DNA of 64,000 nucleotides, taken from the NCBI GenBank assembly GCA_035530135.1, contig DATKVJ010000133.1:1-64000 (forward strand), given 5' to 3'. This stretch comes from CAIYYX01 sp035530135 (GTDB lineage Bacteria; Pseudomonadota; Gammaproteobacteria; Burkholderiales; Rhodocyclaceae). Made by a program: the position numbers and the translations under genes. This document shows, piece by piece, positions 45,889 through 55,477 of the stretch. A model generated the notes under the pieces. The model worked only from the letters and a program-made list of their open reading frames with translations, did no database searches and was not told the origin of the DNA. Every line of letters begins with the position of its first letter. Within the stretch, counting starts at the first letter, position 1.

Positions 45889-47397
45889 TCACCGTTGCGC
45901 CAAGAGGCGCAGCGAGAATTGCGGCGCATCCTGGCGCAAACCCGGGTTCGAATCCGGCTCGCTGCCGCCCTTCAGCGAATGGCTAGAACCGATTTCCAAG
46001 GGCAACGCCAAGCTGCTCACCGCCACGGCCTGGTCCAGGCGCAGCACAGCGCTGAAGCGGCCGATGGCGTCGAGCTGGGCGCGCGGGTCGCTCGCCAGTT
46101 CCGCAGGCAGCCGGGCGACCATTTCGGTGATGACGCCTCCCGGCTTGCCCTCGGCGGCGCTGTCATTCACGCTCCAGTCGATGCGCTCTATGCTGACGCC
46201 GGGAACAGCCTCCAGGGCGCGGCTGATCCGCTGGAACATCGGCTCTAGCGTTGCAGCCTGCCGGTCCAGCCGATCAAGGCGCTCGACCACCGCGCGCTGC
46301 CTGCCGTCGTCGATCGGCAGCGACGGCGAGCGCTGGCGGGCTGCTGCAAAGCGCTGCCCGTCGCTTGCCGCCAGGGCGCGAAGCTGCCCGATTTCCTCGT
46401 CGAGCCTCCGGTATTCGAATAATTGCACGCCGGCGACGAGCACGCTCCCGATCAGGATCGCGGCGCTCAAACCGGTGAGCGCGAGGCTGAGCCGCCACAG
46501 CTGGTAGGAGCGGCGCAATGGGGCGGGGGCGAACTGGGCGCGCGGCGGCCTGCGGATCATCGAGTGCAGAAACATGGCTTCGCTGCACGAATCCTGCGGC
46601 GGGGTTTTGAGCCCGCGCTTCTTGGCTGCGGCGCACAGGTCGGCGAAAATGTAGCGGATCTCGCCGGTGTCAATGCAGCGGCCGCGATATTCCGCCAGTT
46701 GCCGCGGATGGATCAGCACCACGGTGGTGAGCACCTCGCCCGGATCGATGATGCGCTGGGCGATCAGGTATTGATATATCTTGGCCGACTCCGCTGCGGC
46801 GACAGCCGCGGCCTCCTGCGGGCTGCCGGTGCTCAGGCGCGTCAAGCGCGACAAGCGCGGCTGGCCGTTCCCGAACACGATCTGGTGCATGCCGGCGCTG
46901 CTCAGGGTCAGCAATTGGAACAGCGGCACCGCGCCGGCGGTTTCGGCGCCGATGCTGCCGGCCAGCAAGGGCGGGGTATAGAGCCCGGCGAGGCGAATCC
47001 TGGCTGCAGCGAGCTGCTGGAGCCAGGGTTCGAGCTGCTGATCGCCGGCCAGGGCGGCAAACAGGAGGCGCTCGTAGCCCCGCCCGCCTCTCTCCCGTCC
47101 CAGCGGGAGGACGAAGTTCAACCGCGCCCCGTAGAAGTGCTGGCCGAGCTTGCGCGCGAGCAGGGCGGTTCTGTCCTGCCCCCTGACGCGGGGGATGGCC
47201 TCGAGTTGGTAGTTGTCCTCGGCTTGCAGGGCGAGCAGGCGGAAAGTGCTGTCGCGGTGCTGCTCCAGGTATCGGGCGAAACCCTCCCGCCCGTTGGCAT
47301 CGCCGGCGAACTTCGCTTCGAGCGCGATCCGGCCGGCACGCCAAAGGTATGCGCTCAGACGGTCGGTGGCGAGGAGCAGCAGGCGCTGTGGCGTCAT
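45889..47397 (-). CDS. mshI: MshI-like pilus protein (PilM plus PilN fused)
   Basis: 502 residues. The N-terminal ~290 residues look like an actin-like PilM/GspL part, and the rest has a membrane helix (LALTGLSAAILIGSVLVAGV), a coiled-coil and a PilN-like domain. This fusion is the MshI pattern. It connects the inner-membrane platform to the cytoplasmic ATPase. Walker-type motifs are not expected or seen. Confidence 0.75.
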   Translation of the reverse strand: MTPQRLLLLATDRLSAYLWRAGRIALEAKFAGDANGREGFARYLEQHRDSTFRLLALQAEDNYQLEAIPRVRGQDRTALLARKLGQHFYGARLNFVLPLGRERGGRGYERLLFAALAGDQQLEPWLQQLAAARIRLAGLYTPPLLAGSIGAETAGAVPLFQLLTLSSAGMHQIVFGNGQPRLSRLTRLSTGSPQEAAAVAAAESAKIYQYLIAQRIIDPGEVLTTVVLIHPRQLAEYRGRCIDTGEIRYIFADLCAAAKKRGLKTPPQDSCSEAMFLHSMIRRPPRAQFAPAPLRRSYQLWRLSLALTGLSAAILIGSVLVAGVQLFEYRRLDEEIGQLRALAASDGQRFAAARQRSPSLPIDDGRQRAVVERLDRLDRQAATLEPMFQRISRALEAVPGVSIERIDWSVNDSAAEGKPGGVITEMVARLPAELASDPRAQLDAIGRFSAVLRLDQAVAVSSLALPLEIGSSHSLKGGSEPDSNPGLRQDAPQFSLRLLAQR

Positions 47398-47403
47398 GAG
47401 TCC

Positions 47404-48606
47404 TCAGATCCCGATCCCGGTGACGATGTCGTAAATCGGCCCGAGCGCGGCGAGCATTACCCAGCCCAGGATCAGGCCGACCACCAGGGTCAGCAACGGT
47501 TCGATCAGCGCCTGCAGGCGTTCGATGGCTTCGCGGACATCGCGGTTGTAAAAGTAGCTGACGTTCAACAGCGCCGTATCCAGGCCGCCGGTGCCTTCGC
47601 CGACGCGCAGCATGCGGAGCACCAGGGGTGGGAACAGGCCGACGTTCTGGAATGCCGCGGTGAGACTCTGACCTTCGGCGATCATCCGGCCGGCGCGTAC
47701 CAGACCATCCTTGATGACGACGTTGCCGACCAGGTTCTCGCTGGCACGGATGGCGTCGATGATCGGGATTCCTGACGAATACATCATGGCGAAGATGCCG
47801 GCAAAGCGCGACAGCATGATCTTGCGCAGGACGTTGCCGGTCAGCGGCAGGCCGAGCTTCAGGCGATCGAAGCGGAAGCGAATCGCCGGACTTGCGCGTA
47901 ACGCAAGCCTGAGGCCGGCGATCATCAGGAATGGGACGAACAGCAGCGAGTAGCCGTAGTGGGCGAGGAAACCTGAGGTGGCGAGCAAGGCCTGGGTCGG
48001 CAAAGGCAGGGGCTGCCCCAGGCCCTTGATGAAGATCGCCAGCTTGGGCACCAGATAGATCATCACGAAGCCCGTCACGGCCAGGGTCATCGCGCCCAGC
48101 AGGGCCGGGTAGGTGACGAGCTTCCTGCTCTGCGCCGCCAGTTCGTCCTGCCATTTCAGCGATTCGGCCAGGCCCCGCAGCACGTCGGGCAGCATGCCGG
48201 TTTCCTCGCCGGCGCTCACCAGGCTGGTGAATACGCCGTCGAAAATGCGCCGGTGCGCCGCCATCGCCTGCGACAGCGTCCTGCCGCCCGCGATGCTCTC
48301 GATGAGGCTGGCGACGACCTCGCGGAAACGACGGTTGGCGGCGCTATCGCGCAAGTCGGTGAGGCCCTCGATGATCGGAACCCCAGCGCGCGTCAACTGC
48401 TCCAGATGAAAGCAGAAGTTGATCAGCTCGCGGCGGCTGACCGTTCGCCCGCGGCGTCTGGCGCCCCTGACCGGCGCGCCGTTGATGAACTCCAGCCCCA
48501 TGTGTTTGAGGCGCAGTTCCAGGTCGGCCAGGTTGATCGCGTCGGTCCGTCCGGACACCCGGCGCCCGTCCGCATCGATCGCCCGGTAGCCAAATTGCGG
48601 CATCAC
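47404..48606 (-). CDS. mshG: Type II secretion/pilus platform protein MshG (PilC/GspF)
   Basis: 400 residues with two T2SF domains and three membrane segments (LGAMTLAVTGFVMIYLVPKL, LTLVVGLILGWVMLAAL). It is the inner-membrane platform on which the ATPase acts. It overlaps the mshE-like gene by 4 bases. Confidence 0.88.
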   Translation of the reverse strand: MMPQFGYRAIDADGRRVSGRTDAINLADLELRLKHMGLEFINGAPVRGARRRGRTVSRRELINFCFHLEQLTRAGVPIIEGLTDLRDSAANRRFREVVASLIESIAGGRTLSQAMAAHRRIFDGVFTSLVSAGEETGMLPDVLRGLAESLKWQDELAAQSRKLVTYPALLGAMTLAVTGFVMIYLVPKLAIFIKGLGQPLPLPTQALLATSGFLAHYGYSLLFVPFLMIAGLRLALRASPAIRFRFDRLKLGLPLTGNVLRKIMLSRFAGIFAMMYSSGIPIIDAIRASENLVGNVVIKDGLVRAGRMIAEGQSLTAAFQNVGLFPPLVLRMLRVGEGTGGLDTALLNVSYFYNRDVREAIERLQALIEPLLTLVVGLILGWVMLAALGPIYDIVTGIGI

Positions 48607-50324
48607 CTGCGCTCCGTCAGATCGAGCACGCGCGCCACTTCCGCCAGCGACGTCGAGCCGTCCAGGACGCGCCGCAACCCGTCATCGGCGAGGGGGCGAA
48701 AACCCTTGCCCAGGGCGGCGTTGCGGATTTCGCGGCGGGTGGCGTGGCGCGCCACCAGCTCGTCGAGGTCGCCGTCCATGCGCAGCAGTTCCATGATCGG
48801 GAGGCGGCCGCGATAGCCTCGGAAGTCGCAGGCGGCGCAGCCCACAGCACGATAGAGCAGCGGCGCCACCCGCTCCAGGCCGAACAGGTGTTGTTCCTTC
48901 GCTTCGGCCCGGTACGGGCTGCGACAATGCGGACACAGACGACGCACCAAGCGCTGGGCGATGACACCGATGATGTTGCCGGCCATAATGTCGGGCGCGA
49001 TGCCGATGTCGATCAGCCTGGGGACGACGCCGATGGCCGAGTTGGTGTGCAGCGTGGAATACACCTGGTGGCCGGTCATCGCCGCGCGGAAGGCCATCTC
49101 CGCGGTGTGCACGTCGCGGATTTCGCCGACCAGGATGACGTCGGGATCCTGGCGCATCATCGAGCGGATGCCGTTGGCGAAGTCGAGCTTTGCGGTCTCC
49201 GCGACCGAAGTCTGGCGGATCATGGGCATCGGGTACTCGACCGGATCCTCGAGGGTCATCACGTTGATGGCCTCGCAGTTGATGTGGCCGAGTATCGAAT
49301 AGAGGGTGGTGGTCTTGCCGCTGCCGGTGGGGCCCGTGACCAGAACGATGCCCTCGGGACGGGCGATCATCGTGAGCAGCAGTTCCAGCTGCGCGTCGTC
49401 CAGGCCCAGTTGGTCCAGCACCAGCAGGGTCCTGTGCCGATCGAGGATGCGCAGCACCAGGTTCTCGCCGTGTAGGGTCGGTTGCGCGGCGGCCCGGAAA
49501 TCGACCGGGCGGCCGTCGATGTGGGTAGACATGCGGCCGTCCTGGGGTGCCCGCGTCTCGGCGATGTTCATGCCGCACAGCACCTTGATGCGCACCGCCA
49601 TGGCCGCCCAGTAAGATTTGTGCAGGGCGCGGATCTGGCGCAGGATGCCGTCGATCCGATAGCGGATGCGCAGAAAGCTCGCTTCGGGTTCGAAGTGGAT
49701 GTCGGAGGCGCCGCGCTTGACGGCGTCGGTGAGCAGCGCGTCCACCAGGCGCACCACCGGCTGGCTGTATTGGTCGGGAGAGGCGGCGAGACTCCGGTAG
49801 TCGATCTCGCCGGTCTCAATTTCGTGCAGGATGCCGTCGATCGACAACTCGTGGCCGTAATGCTGGTCGATGGCGCGGGCGATCTCCGACTCGCCCGCGA
49901 GCAGCGTCTCGACCTCGAGTCCCTGCGGCGTCAGGGCGCGCAACAGGTCGAGGGCGATCAGGTTCTTGCTGTCCGCGATGGCGACGGTGAGTCGCCCCTC
50001 TCCCGCGTCGTAGGCGAGAGGCAGCAGATGGTGGCGCTGGGCCAGCTGTTGCGGCACCAGGCGCAGCGCAGCGGGGTCGATGATGGCGTGGGCGAGGTCG
50101 ATACTTTTCTCGCCCAGCGTCTCGGAGAGGGCTTCGCGCAGCGTCGCCTCGCTGACGAAGCCCAGACCGACCAGGAGCTTGCCGATCGGCTGAGCCGATT
50201 TTGCCTGTTCCAGGCGGGCGATGCGCAATTGGTCCTCGCTGACCACCCCCTGGGCGAGCAGCAACTGATCGACGCTCTGGCGCTGCGCCGGGGGCGGTTT
50301 CACGCCGGCACCGCGGGCCGTCAT
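48603..50324 (-). CDS. mshE: Pilus assembly ATPase MshE (GspE/PilB-type)
   Basis: 573 residues. Walker A GPTGSGKTTTLYS at about residue 330, GEIRD Walker B and the zinc-ribbon CPHC...CAAC are those of an extension ATPase. The N-terminal 130 residues resemble the MshEN domain, which in Vibrio binds c-di-GMP; the two 24-residue motifs are present but with PIG in place of RLG in the second one (QPIGKLLVGLGF), so c-di-GMP binding is uncertain. It overlaps the secretin gene by 4 bases. Confidence 0.88.
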   Translation of the reverse strand: MTARGAGVKPPPAQRQSVDQLLLAQGVVSEDQLRIARLEQAKSAQPIGKLLVGLGFVSEATLREALSETLGEKSIDLAHAIIDPAALRLVPQQLAQRHHLLPLAYDAGEGRLTVAIADSKNLIALDLLRALTPQGLEVETLLAGESEIARAIDQHYGHELSIDGILHEIETGEIDYRSLAASPDQYSQPVVRLVDALLTDAVKRGASDIHFEPEASFLRIRYRIDGILRQIRALHKSYWAAMAVRIKVLCGMNIAETRAPQDGRMSTHIDGRPVDFRAAAQPTLHGENLVLRILDRHRTLLVLDQLGLDDAQLELLLTMIARPEGIVLVTGPTGSGKTTTLYSILGHINCEAINVMTLEDPVEYPMPMIRQTSVAETAKLDFANGIRSMMRQDPDVILVGEIRDVHTAEMAFRAAMTGHQVYSTLHTNSAIGVVPRLIDIGIAPDIMAGNIIGVIAQRLVRRLCPHCRSPYRAEAKEQHLFGLERVAPLLYRAVGCAACDFRGYRGRLPIMELLRMDGDLDELVARHATRREIRNAALGKGFRPLADDGLRRVLDGSTSLAEVARVLDLTERR

Positions 50325-52105
50325 TGCGGCATGCCCCCGAAGACGTTCCGGTCGGGCTTCCGGGAACCGGTCTTGTCGCCGTTCATGACGGCGCCGTGTA
50401 CCACGATCGGACGCAGGAACACCACCAACTCGGTCTTCTTGCGCGTGTCGTCGCGGTTCTGGAAGAACGCCCCCACGAGCGGCAGCCGCGAGAGCCCAGG
50501 CACGCCGTTGTCGTTGTTGCTCAGCGAGTCTTCCATCAAACCGCCCATCACCGCGATGTTGCCGTTTTCGACGCGGATCATCGATTCCATCTCGCGCACC
50601 CGGATCACCGGAATCAGGCTAGTGACATTGGCCCTGGCGAGATCCGGGTTGGGATCGGCGACCGTGCCGATGATGCGCGAGACGCTCGGCCGGATGTTGA
50701 GCAGCACCGTGTCGTCCTCGCTGATCTGGGGCGTGACGTTCATGACGAAACCGACCGGGACCGTGTTCAGTGTGGTGGTATAGGCGACCAGGGGCTGGGT
50801 ACCGGAGACGCCGGGCGTGACGTCGGCCTTGATCGAGAAATAGACGCTGTTGTCCACCACCTTGAGCACCGCGGTCTGGTTGTTGATGACCGACAGCTTC
50901 GGACTCGACAACACCCTCACCGTACCGAAGGATTCGAGCAGCCTGACCGAGCCGCTGATGTTGCCGGCGCGCGAGGTCGGATTGCTGTAGCCGATCTCAA
51001 AAATGCTCGAAGGCGGCGCGGCGACGGCGCCGACGGCCCGCTGAATCAGCCGGAAGCCGACGTTGCCCAGCGGCAGCGCGCTCCAGTCTATGCCCTGCTG
51101 ATAGTTGTCGGAAAGCTGCACCTCGGCGATGGTCGCCTCGATCAGCACCTGGCGCTGGGCGCGGGCCATGACCTGATCGAGAAATTCCCGGATCTTCTCG
51201 TGCTGGCGCGCCGTGGCACGGACGTTCAGCACGCCGGATTCCGGGTTGCTGATCACCGAGGCGGCTTCGCGGAAGGTGGTGCGGCGCACCAGGGTGGTGC
51301 CGGCCTGCTGCAGCGTGACCGGATTCGGGCTAGCTGCGATGCCGGGCTGGGCGCGGCTGCGCTTGCCGGCGGCCGCTGCGACCGCGCCGGTGCCAGTGCT
51401 GGCCTGCCGGTCGCTGTGCTCGATGACGGTTTCGCTCGACCCTTCGGGCAGTATCTTGTCGGTCTCGTGCAGGATGTCCTTGAGGTTCCGCTCCAGGGTC
51501 TCCCAGAAGTGGTTTCGGGCGCTGTTGTCTATCCGGGTCTGGGAATTGTTACCGCCGGAGCCGCCGCTGGGGCTGGCGCTGCCCGGAATGCCGGCGGAGG
51601 CGATCTGCGTCGTCACCATCGTGGTGCCGCTGGTGTCGCGCGAAATATTGACGTAGTCGACCCGGTAGATGGTCAGGTAGGGCGTGTCGGGCATGATGCT
51701 CAGGTTCGGCCCGTCCAGTTCCCAGCGGATATCGGCCTGCCTGGCGATGCGCTTGAGTATCTGCTCCAGGGTTTGATCGACGGCGTTGAGGGAGACCGTG
51801 CCGTCGATGCCGGGGTAGATGTCGATGTTGAGCTTGGCGTCGCGCGCCAACGAGAACAGCAGGTCGCGCGTCCGCACGTCCTTGACCACGATGCTGTAGG
51901 TCAAGGCTTTTGCGGCGGGGGACGTGTCGGGCGATACCACGGAATGCGGCGGCGCTTGAATGTCCTGACGACCCGTCGGCGGCGCGCCCTCGACGCCCAG
52001 ATGCCCCGACGGTGGCGGCTGAACCTGGGCGTGGCCGCAGGCTGAGACGACCAGCAGGGCCGCCAGACTTGCGACGGACACGCGACGGGTGGTCATGGCG
52101 GGCAT
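50321..52105 (-). CDS. mshL: Secretin MshL (pilus outer-membrane channel)
   Basis: 594 residues. A lipoprotein signal peptide (LAALLVVSACGH, Cys about 23) fits an outer-membrane lipoprotein. An STN/N0 domain, N1-like domain and the secretin C-terminus (SPKLSVINNQTAVLKVVDN, LNIRPSVSRI, ERENGNIAVMGGL-type) follow. ATG 52105 has GGAGG five bases upstream. The Ser/Gly-rich linker is typical of MshL. Confidence 0.88.
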   Translation of the reverse strand: MPAMTTRRVSVASLAALLVVSACGHAQVQPPPSGHLGVEGAPPTGRQDIQAPPHSVVSPDTSPAAKALTYSIVVKDVRTRDLLFSLARDAKLNIDIYPGIDGTVSLNAVDQTLEQILKRIARQADIRWELDGPNLSIMPDTPYLTIYRVDYVNISRDTSGTTMVTTQIASAGIPGSASPSGGSGGNNSQTRIDNSARNHFWETLERNLKDILHETDKILPEGSSETVIEHSDRQASTGTGAVAAAAGKRSRAQPGIAASPNPVTLQQAGTTLVRRTTFREAASVISNPESGVLNVRATARQHEKIREFLDQVMARAQRQVLIEATIAEVQLSDNYQQGIDWSALPLGNVGFRLIQRAVGAVAAPPSSIFEIGYSNPTSRAGNISGSVRLLESFGTVRVLSSPKLSVINNQTAVLKVVDNSVYFSIKADVTPGVSGTQPLVAYTTTLNTVPVGFVMNVTPQISEDDTVLLNIRPSVSRIIGTVADPNPDLARANVTSLIPVIRVREMESMIRVENGNIAVMGGLMEDSLSNNDNGVPGLSRLPLVGAFFQNRDDTRKKTELVVFLRPIVVHGAVMNGDKTGSRKPDRNVFGGMPQ

Positions 52106-52127
52106 GGGCGCCTCCGGCCGGGATCTT

Positions 52128-52144
52128 ATATGATCACGTCATAT
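52128..52144. promoter_or_regulatory. Inverted repeat before the secretin gene
   Basis: ATATGA (52128-52133), 5 bases, TCATAT (52139-52144) in the 65-base gap; on the minus strand it adjoins TATAAG, a possible minus-10 for mshL. Confidence 0.3.
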
Positions 52145-52170
52145 TACGCCTCTCGCCGGTATTTGGAAAT

Positions 52171-53601
52171 TCAGCGCAGCCACTTCACCATGCGCGGAAA
52201 GGGCTTGAGCGCGCGCAGCGACTCGGGCAGGTGCTCCAGTGCGGCCAGTGCGGCTTCGCGTGAGGGGTAGTCGCCATAGATGACGCCGACGCGCTGGTTG
52301 CCATGGACGTCGGCGACATAGACATGGACCTGGTCTGCCCCGGTCGCGCGGATGGTATCGCCGACGAAATTCTCGATTTCATCGGCGCTGCTGGCGTCCG
52401 CCCCCAGAAGCTGTATGAACCAGTGCTGGTCCGGCACACCGGCCAGCCAAAGCCGCGTCGCCTCGATGCGGGAGCGGGTCTGGCTCCCAAGTTTGGCCAG
52501 CTTGCCCTGCAGTGCGAGTGGCGCCGGCGGCGTTGCGGTCGGCAGAGGGGCGGCGTTGGCGACCGACGAGGGCCCCGCCGCGGGCGGCGGGGCGTGAATA
52601 ATGGCGGGAGGCGGCGCGGCCGACGAGGGCTTCGCCGCTGGCAGCGGCACGGGCGCGGCCAGGGCCGGGGCGGGCGGCGCGGCCGTCTGGCTGTGGGGTT
52701 TTGGCCAGATGGCCGACAGGGCCCCCACCAGGAAAATCGCCGCTAACGTGAATCCGGCGAGTCTAGCCCAGATTCGGGCGCGGGACTGGCGGTCGGGACC
52801 GAACGCGGAGCTGCGTATGACCGAACGAACGTGGCCTCGCGTGATCTGATGCGTGTTCTCGGCGAAGGCGGCCTGTAGGGATTTGTCGGCAAGGATGTTG
52901 ATGCGCCGGGTGAGCCCCTGGGAGGCGCCGGCGATCAGCTTGATCGCCGAGCCGCTGAAAATGTCCGGACCGCGGTAGCCCGCGGCGCGCATGCGGAAGG
53001 CGAGGTAGGTCGCGATGTCGGGCAGGGCCAGCGGCTCGAGCGTGAAATTATGGGTGATGCGCTCCTTCAACTGGCGCATCTCCGGCCGGGCGAGGATCTG
53101 ATTCAATTCCGGTTGGCCGAACAGCACTAGTTGCAGCAGGTTGTGGCGGTCCGATTCCAGATTCGAAAGCAGCCGAATTTCCTCCAGCGTTTCGATCGGC
53201 ATCGCGTGCGCCTCGTCGATCAGCACCACCGCCTGCCGACCTTCTCCGTGCAGCTTGATCAGATGCTCCTGCAGACTCCGCAGCACGGCGCTGGTGCGCA
53301 TCGCAGCCGCGCCGATGCCGAGTTCTTCGGCGATGGCGTAGAGGATATCCTCCCGAGACAGCGATGGATTGGCCAGGTAGATGACCACCACCCGTTCCGG
53401 CAAGCGCTCCATCAGCACCCGGCAGACCATGGTCTTGCCGCTGCCGACCTCCCCGCTCACCTTGACGATGCCTTCGTCATGGGTGATGGCATAGAGCAGC
53501 GCATCGAGCGTGGCGCCGCGTTTTGCGCCGGGGAAAAAGAAATCGCTGTGCGGGGTGATGCGAAACGGCGCTTCGCTCAGGCCATAGTGATCGAGATACA
53601 T
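52171..53601 (-). CDS. mshM: MshM/ExeA-like AAA ATPase with C-terminal SPOR-like domain
   Basis: 476 residues. The N-terminal AAA domain has Walker A GEVGSGKT (50-57) and Walker B VVLIDEAH (about 125-132). One membrane helix lies at about 281-299, followed by an Ala/Pro-rich linker and a C-terminal domain (HWFIQLLGA... GVIYGDYPSREAALAAL) that looks like a SPOR domain. ExeA- and MshM-type ATPases help the secretin reach or pass peptidoglycan. First gene of the leftward pilus locus, divergent from mlaF. Confidence 0.82.
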   Translation of the reverse strand: MYLDHYGLSEAPFRITPHSDFFFPGAKRGATLDALLYAITHDEGIVKVSGEVGSGKTMVCRVLMERLPERVVVIYLANPSLSREDILYAIAEELGIGAAAMRTSAVLRSLQEHLIKLHGEGRQAVVLIDEAHAMPIETLEEIRLLSNLESDRHNLLQLVLFGQPELNQILARPEMRQLKERITHNFTLEPLALPDIATYLAFRMRAAGYRGPDIFSGSAIKLIAGASQGLTRRINILADKSLQAAFAENTHQITRGHVRSVIRSSAFGPDRQSRARIWARLAGFTLAAIFLVGALSAIWPKPHSQTAAPPAPALAAPVPLPAAKPSSAAPPPAIIHAPPPAAGPSSVANAAPLPTATPPAPLALQGKLAKLGSQTRSRIEATRLWLAGVPDQHWFIQLLGADASSADEIENFVGDTIRATGADQVHVYVADVHGNQRVGVIYGDYPSREAALAALEHLPESLRALKPFPRMVKWLR

Positions 53602-53741
53602 GTCAGGCGCCCCCGGGCAGCGAGCCGGATGGGGGCGAATCGGCGCCCTGGCCGGGGCAGATGCCGAGAAGCGGCGCTGATTGGCGGGCGGAATCGGTCA
53701 CGTCGTTCCAGAGCATTGGGGGAGAATGGGCTGCCTCAGTC

Positions 53742-53758
53742 TGGACTGCGGCAGTCCA
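53742..53758. promoter_or_regulatory. Perfect 8-bp-arm palindrome between pilus and mla loci
   Basis: TGGACTGC-G-GCAGTCCA, arms 53742-53749 and 53751-53758. In the 252-base divergent gap, so it may bind a regulator serving either locus. No T-run follows. Extended minus-10 TGGTAGAAT (hexamer 53818-53823) nearby may serve mlaF. Confidence 0.4.
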
Positions 53759-53817
53759 TTCCGCCACCATCATAACGCACTCGCGGGCGACGGTCGAACT
53801 GGGAGGGCGGAGTCTGG

Positions 53818-53823
53818 TAGAAT
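53818..53823 (+). promoter_or_regulatory. Candidate extended minus-10 of the mla operon
   Basis: TGGTAGAAT fits an extended minus-10 (hexamer 53818-53823), 31 bases before the mlaF GTG. Only a weak minus-35 is present. Confidence 0.4.
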
Positions 53824-53853
53824 TAGCGCCCTCTAATTTTTCGGAACATCTTT

Positions 53854-54690
53854 GTGCCCAGCACGTCCAGCGACAGCCTGGTCAAGATCAGCGATCTCAG
53901 CTTTGCCTACGACCGGCGTCCGGTACTTTCAGGCATCAATATGGAAATTCCGCGCGGCAAGGTGGTGGCAATCATGGGTGCGAGCGGTTGCGGCAAGACC
54001 ACGACGCTGCGCCTGATCGGTGGCCAGATCAGGCCGACCAGCGGAGAAGTCCGGGTCGACGGCAGGGTCGTGCATAGCCTGAGCAGCGATGGGCTGTACC
54101 AGTTGCGTCGGCGCATGGGCATGCTGTTTCAGTTCGGCGCGCTGTTTACCGACATGTCGGTCTATGACAACGTAGCCTTCCAGATGCGCGAGCACACCGA
54201 TTTCCCGGAAGAACTGATCAACGATCTGGTGTTGATGAAGCTGCACGCGGTGGGCCTGCGCGGCGCCCACGATCTGATGCCCTCCGAGCTATCCGGCGGC
54301 ATGGCCCGGCGCGTCGCCCTGGCGCGGGCGATCGCCCTAGATCCGATGTTGATGATGTATGATGAGCCCTTCGCCGGACTCGATCCGATCTCCCTGGCTA
54401 TCGTCGGCGAACTGATCCGCAAGCTCAACGATGCGCTGGGTGCGAGCTCGATCATCGTGACTCACGACGTGCAGGAATCGTTGAAGATCGTCGACTACGT
54501 TTATTTCGTCTCCGCGGGCAAGGTCGTCGCCGAGGGCACCCCGGAGGAGATCAAGGCCTCCCGGGCGGAATATGTGCACCAGTTCGTCTGGGGCGAGGCC
54601 GACGGCCCCGTGCCCTTCCATTATCCAGCAACCCAGCCCTATGGCGAGGAAATCATGACCGAGGCGGCCAAGGTGTCGAATCGTGGCTAA
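53854..54690 (+). CDS. mlaF: Phospholipid ABC transporter ATP-binding protein MlaF
   Basis: 278 residues. Walker A GASGCGKTT, signature LSGGMARRVALARA, Walker B MMYDEPFAGLD and the switch His in IIVTHD are intact. It powers MlaFEDB, which moves phospholipids between the membranes to keep outer-membrane asymmetry. Start is GTG 53854 with a weak ribosome-binding site. It overlaps mlaE by 8 bases. Confidence 0.93.
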   Translation: MPSTSSDSLVKISDLSFAYDRRPVLSGINMEIPRGKVVAIMGASGCGKTTTLRLIGGQIRPTSGEVRVDGRVVHSLSSDGLYQLRRRMGMLFQFGALFTDMSVYDNVAFQMREHTDFPEELINDLVLMKLHAVGLRGAHDLMPSELSGGMARRVALARAIALDPMLMMYDEPFAGLDPISLAIVGELIRKLNDALGASSIIVTHDVQESLKIVDYVYFVSAGKVVAEGTPEEIKASRAEYVHQFVWGEADGPVPFHYPATQPYGEEIMTEAAKVSNRG

Positions 54691-55477
54691 CAAGCTCACG
54701 GCAGTGCTCACCGACCTGGGTCACCGGGTGACCGGCGCGCTCTGGCGGCTGGGCTTTGCCAGCCGCTTTCTGCTGATGATCCTGGTCTACTCCGGGACTT
54801 CGCTGCGCCGCTTTCATCTGACCATCCGCGAGATCTATTTCTCGGGCGTGATGAGCCTGATCATCATCCTGGTCTCCGGGCTGTTCGTCGGCATGGTGCT
54901 GGGTCTGCAGGGTTACGATACCCTCGAACGTTACGGATCGAGTTCGGCGCTCGGGGTGCTGGTCGCCCTGTCTCTGGTGCGCGAGTTGGGACCGGTGGTC
55001 GCTGCGCTGTTGTTCGCCAGCCGCGCGGGTAGCGCCATCACCGCAGAAATCGGGCTGATGAAGGCGACCGAGCAGCTCTCCGCGATGGAAATGATGGCGG
55101 TCAATCCGATTGCCCGGGTCGTGGCGCCGCGCTTCTGGGCAGGCGTGCTGTCGATGCCGCTGTTGGCGGCATTGTTCTCGGCGATGGGCATATTCGGCGG
55201 CTATCTGGTCGGCGTCAGGCTGATCGGCGTCGATGCAGGCTCTTTCTGGTCGCAGATGCAGGCTTCGGTCGATTTTCGCGAGGATATCGTCAATGGCGTC
55301 ATCAAGAGCTTCGTCTTCGGCATCATCATCAGCTGGATCGCGGTGTTCGAGGGTTATGATGCCGAGCCGACCGCCGAGGGCGTGTCCGGAGCCACCACGC
55401 GTACCGTGGTGACCTCCTCGCTGGCGGTCCTGGCCGCCGATTTCATCCTTACCGCATTCATGTTTCGGGGGGCATAA
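54683..55477 (+). CDS. mlaE: Phospholipid ABC transporter permease MlaE
   Basis: 264 residues with about five membrane segments and the MlaE family core (GLQGYDTLERYGSSSALG, ELGPVVAALLFASRAGSAI, AEIGLMKATEQLSAM). GTG 54683 start overlaps mlaF. Its stop overlaps the mlaD start by one base (TAATG). Confidence 0.93.
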   Translation: MANKLTAVLTDLGHRVTGALWRLGFASRFLLMILVYSGTSLRRFHLTIREIYFSGVMSLIIILVSGLFVGMVLGLQGYDTLERYGSSSALGVLVALSLVRELGPVVAALLFASRAGSAITAEIGLMKATEQLSAMEMMAVNPIARVVAPRFWAGVLSMPLLAALFSAMGIFGGYLVGVRLIGVDAGSFWSQMQASVDFREDIVNGVIKSFVFGIIISWIAVFEGYDAEPTAEGVSGATTRTVVTSSLAVLAADFILTAFMFRGA

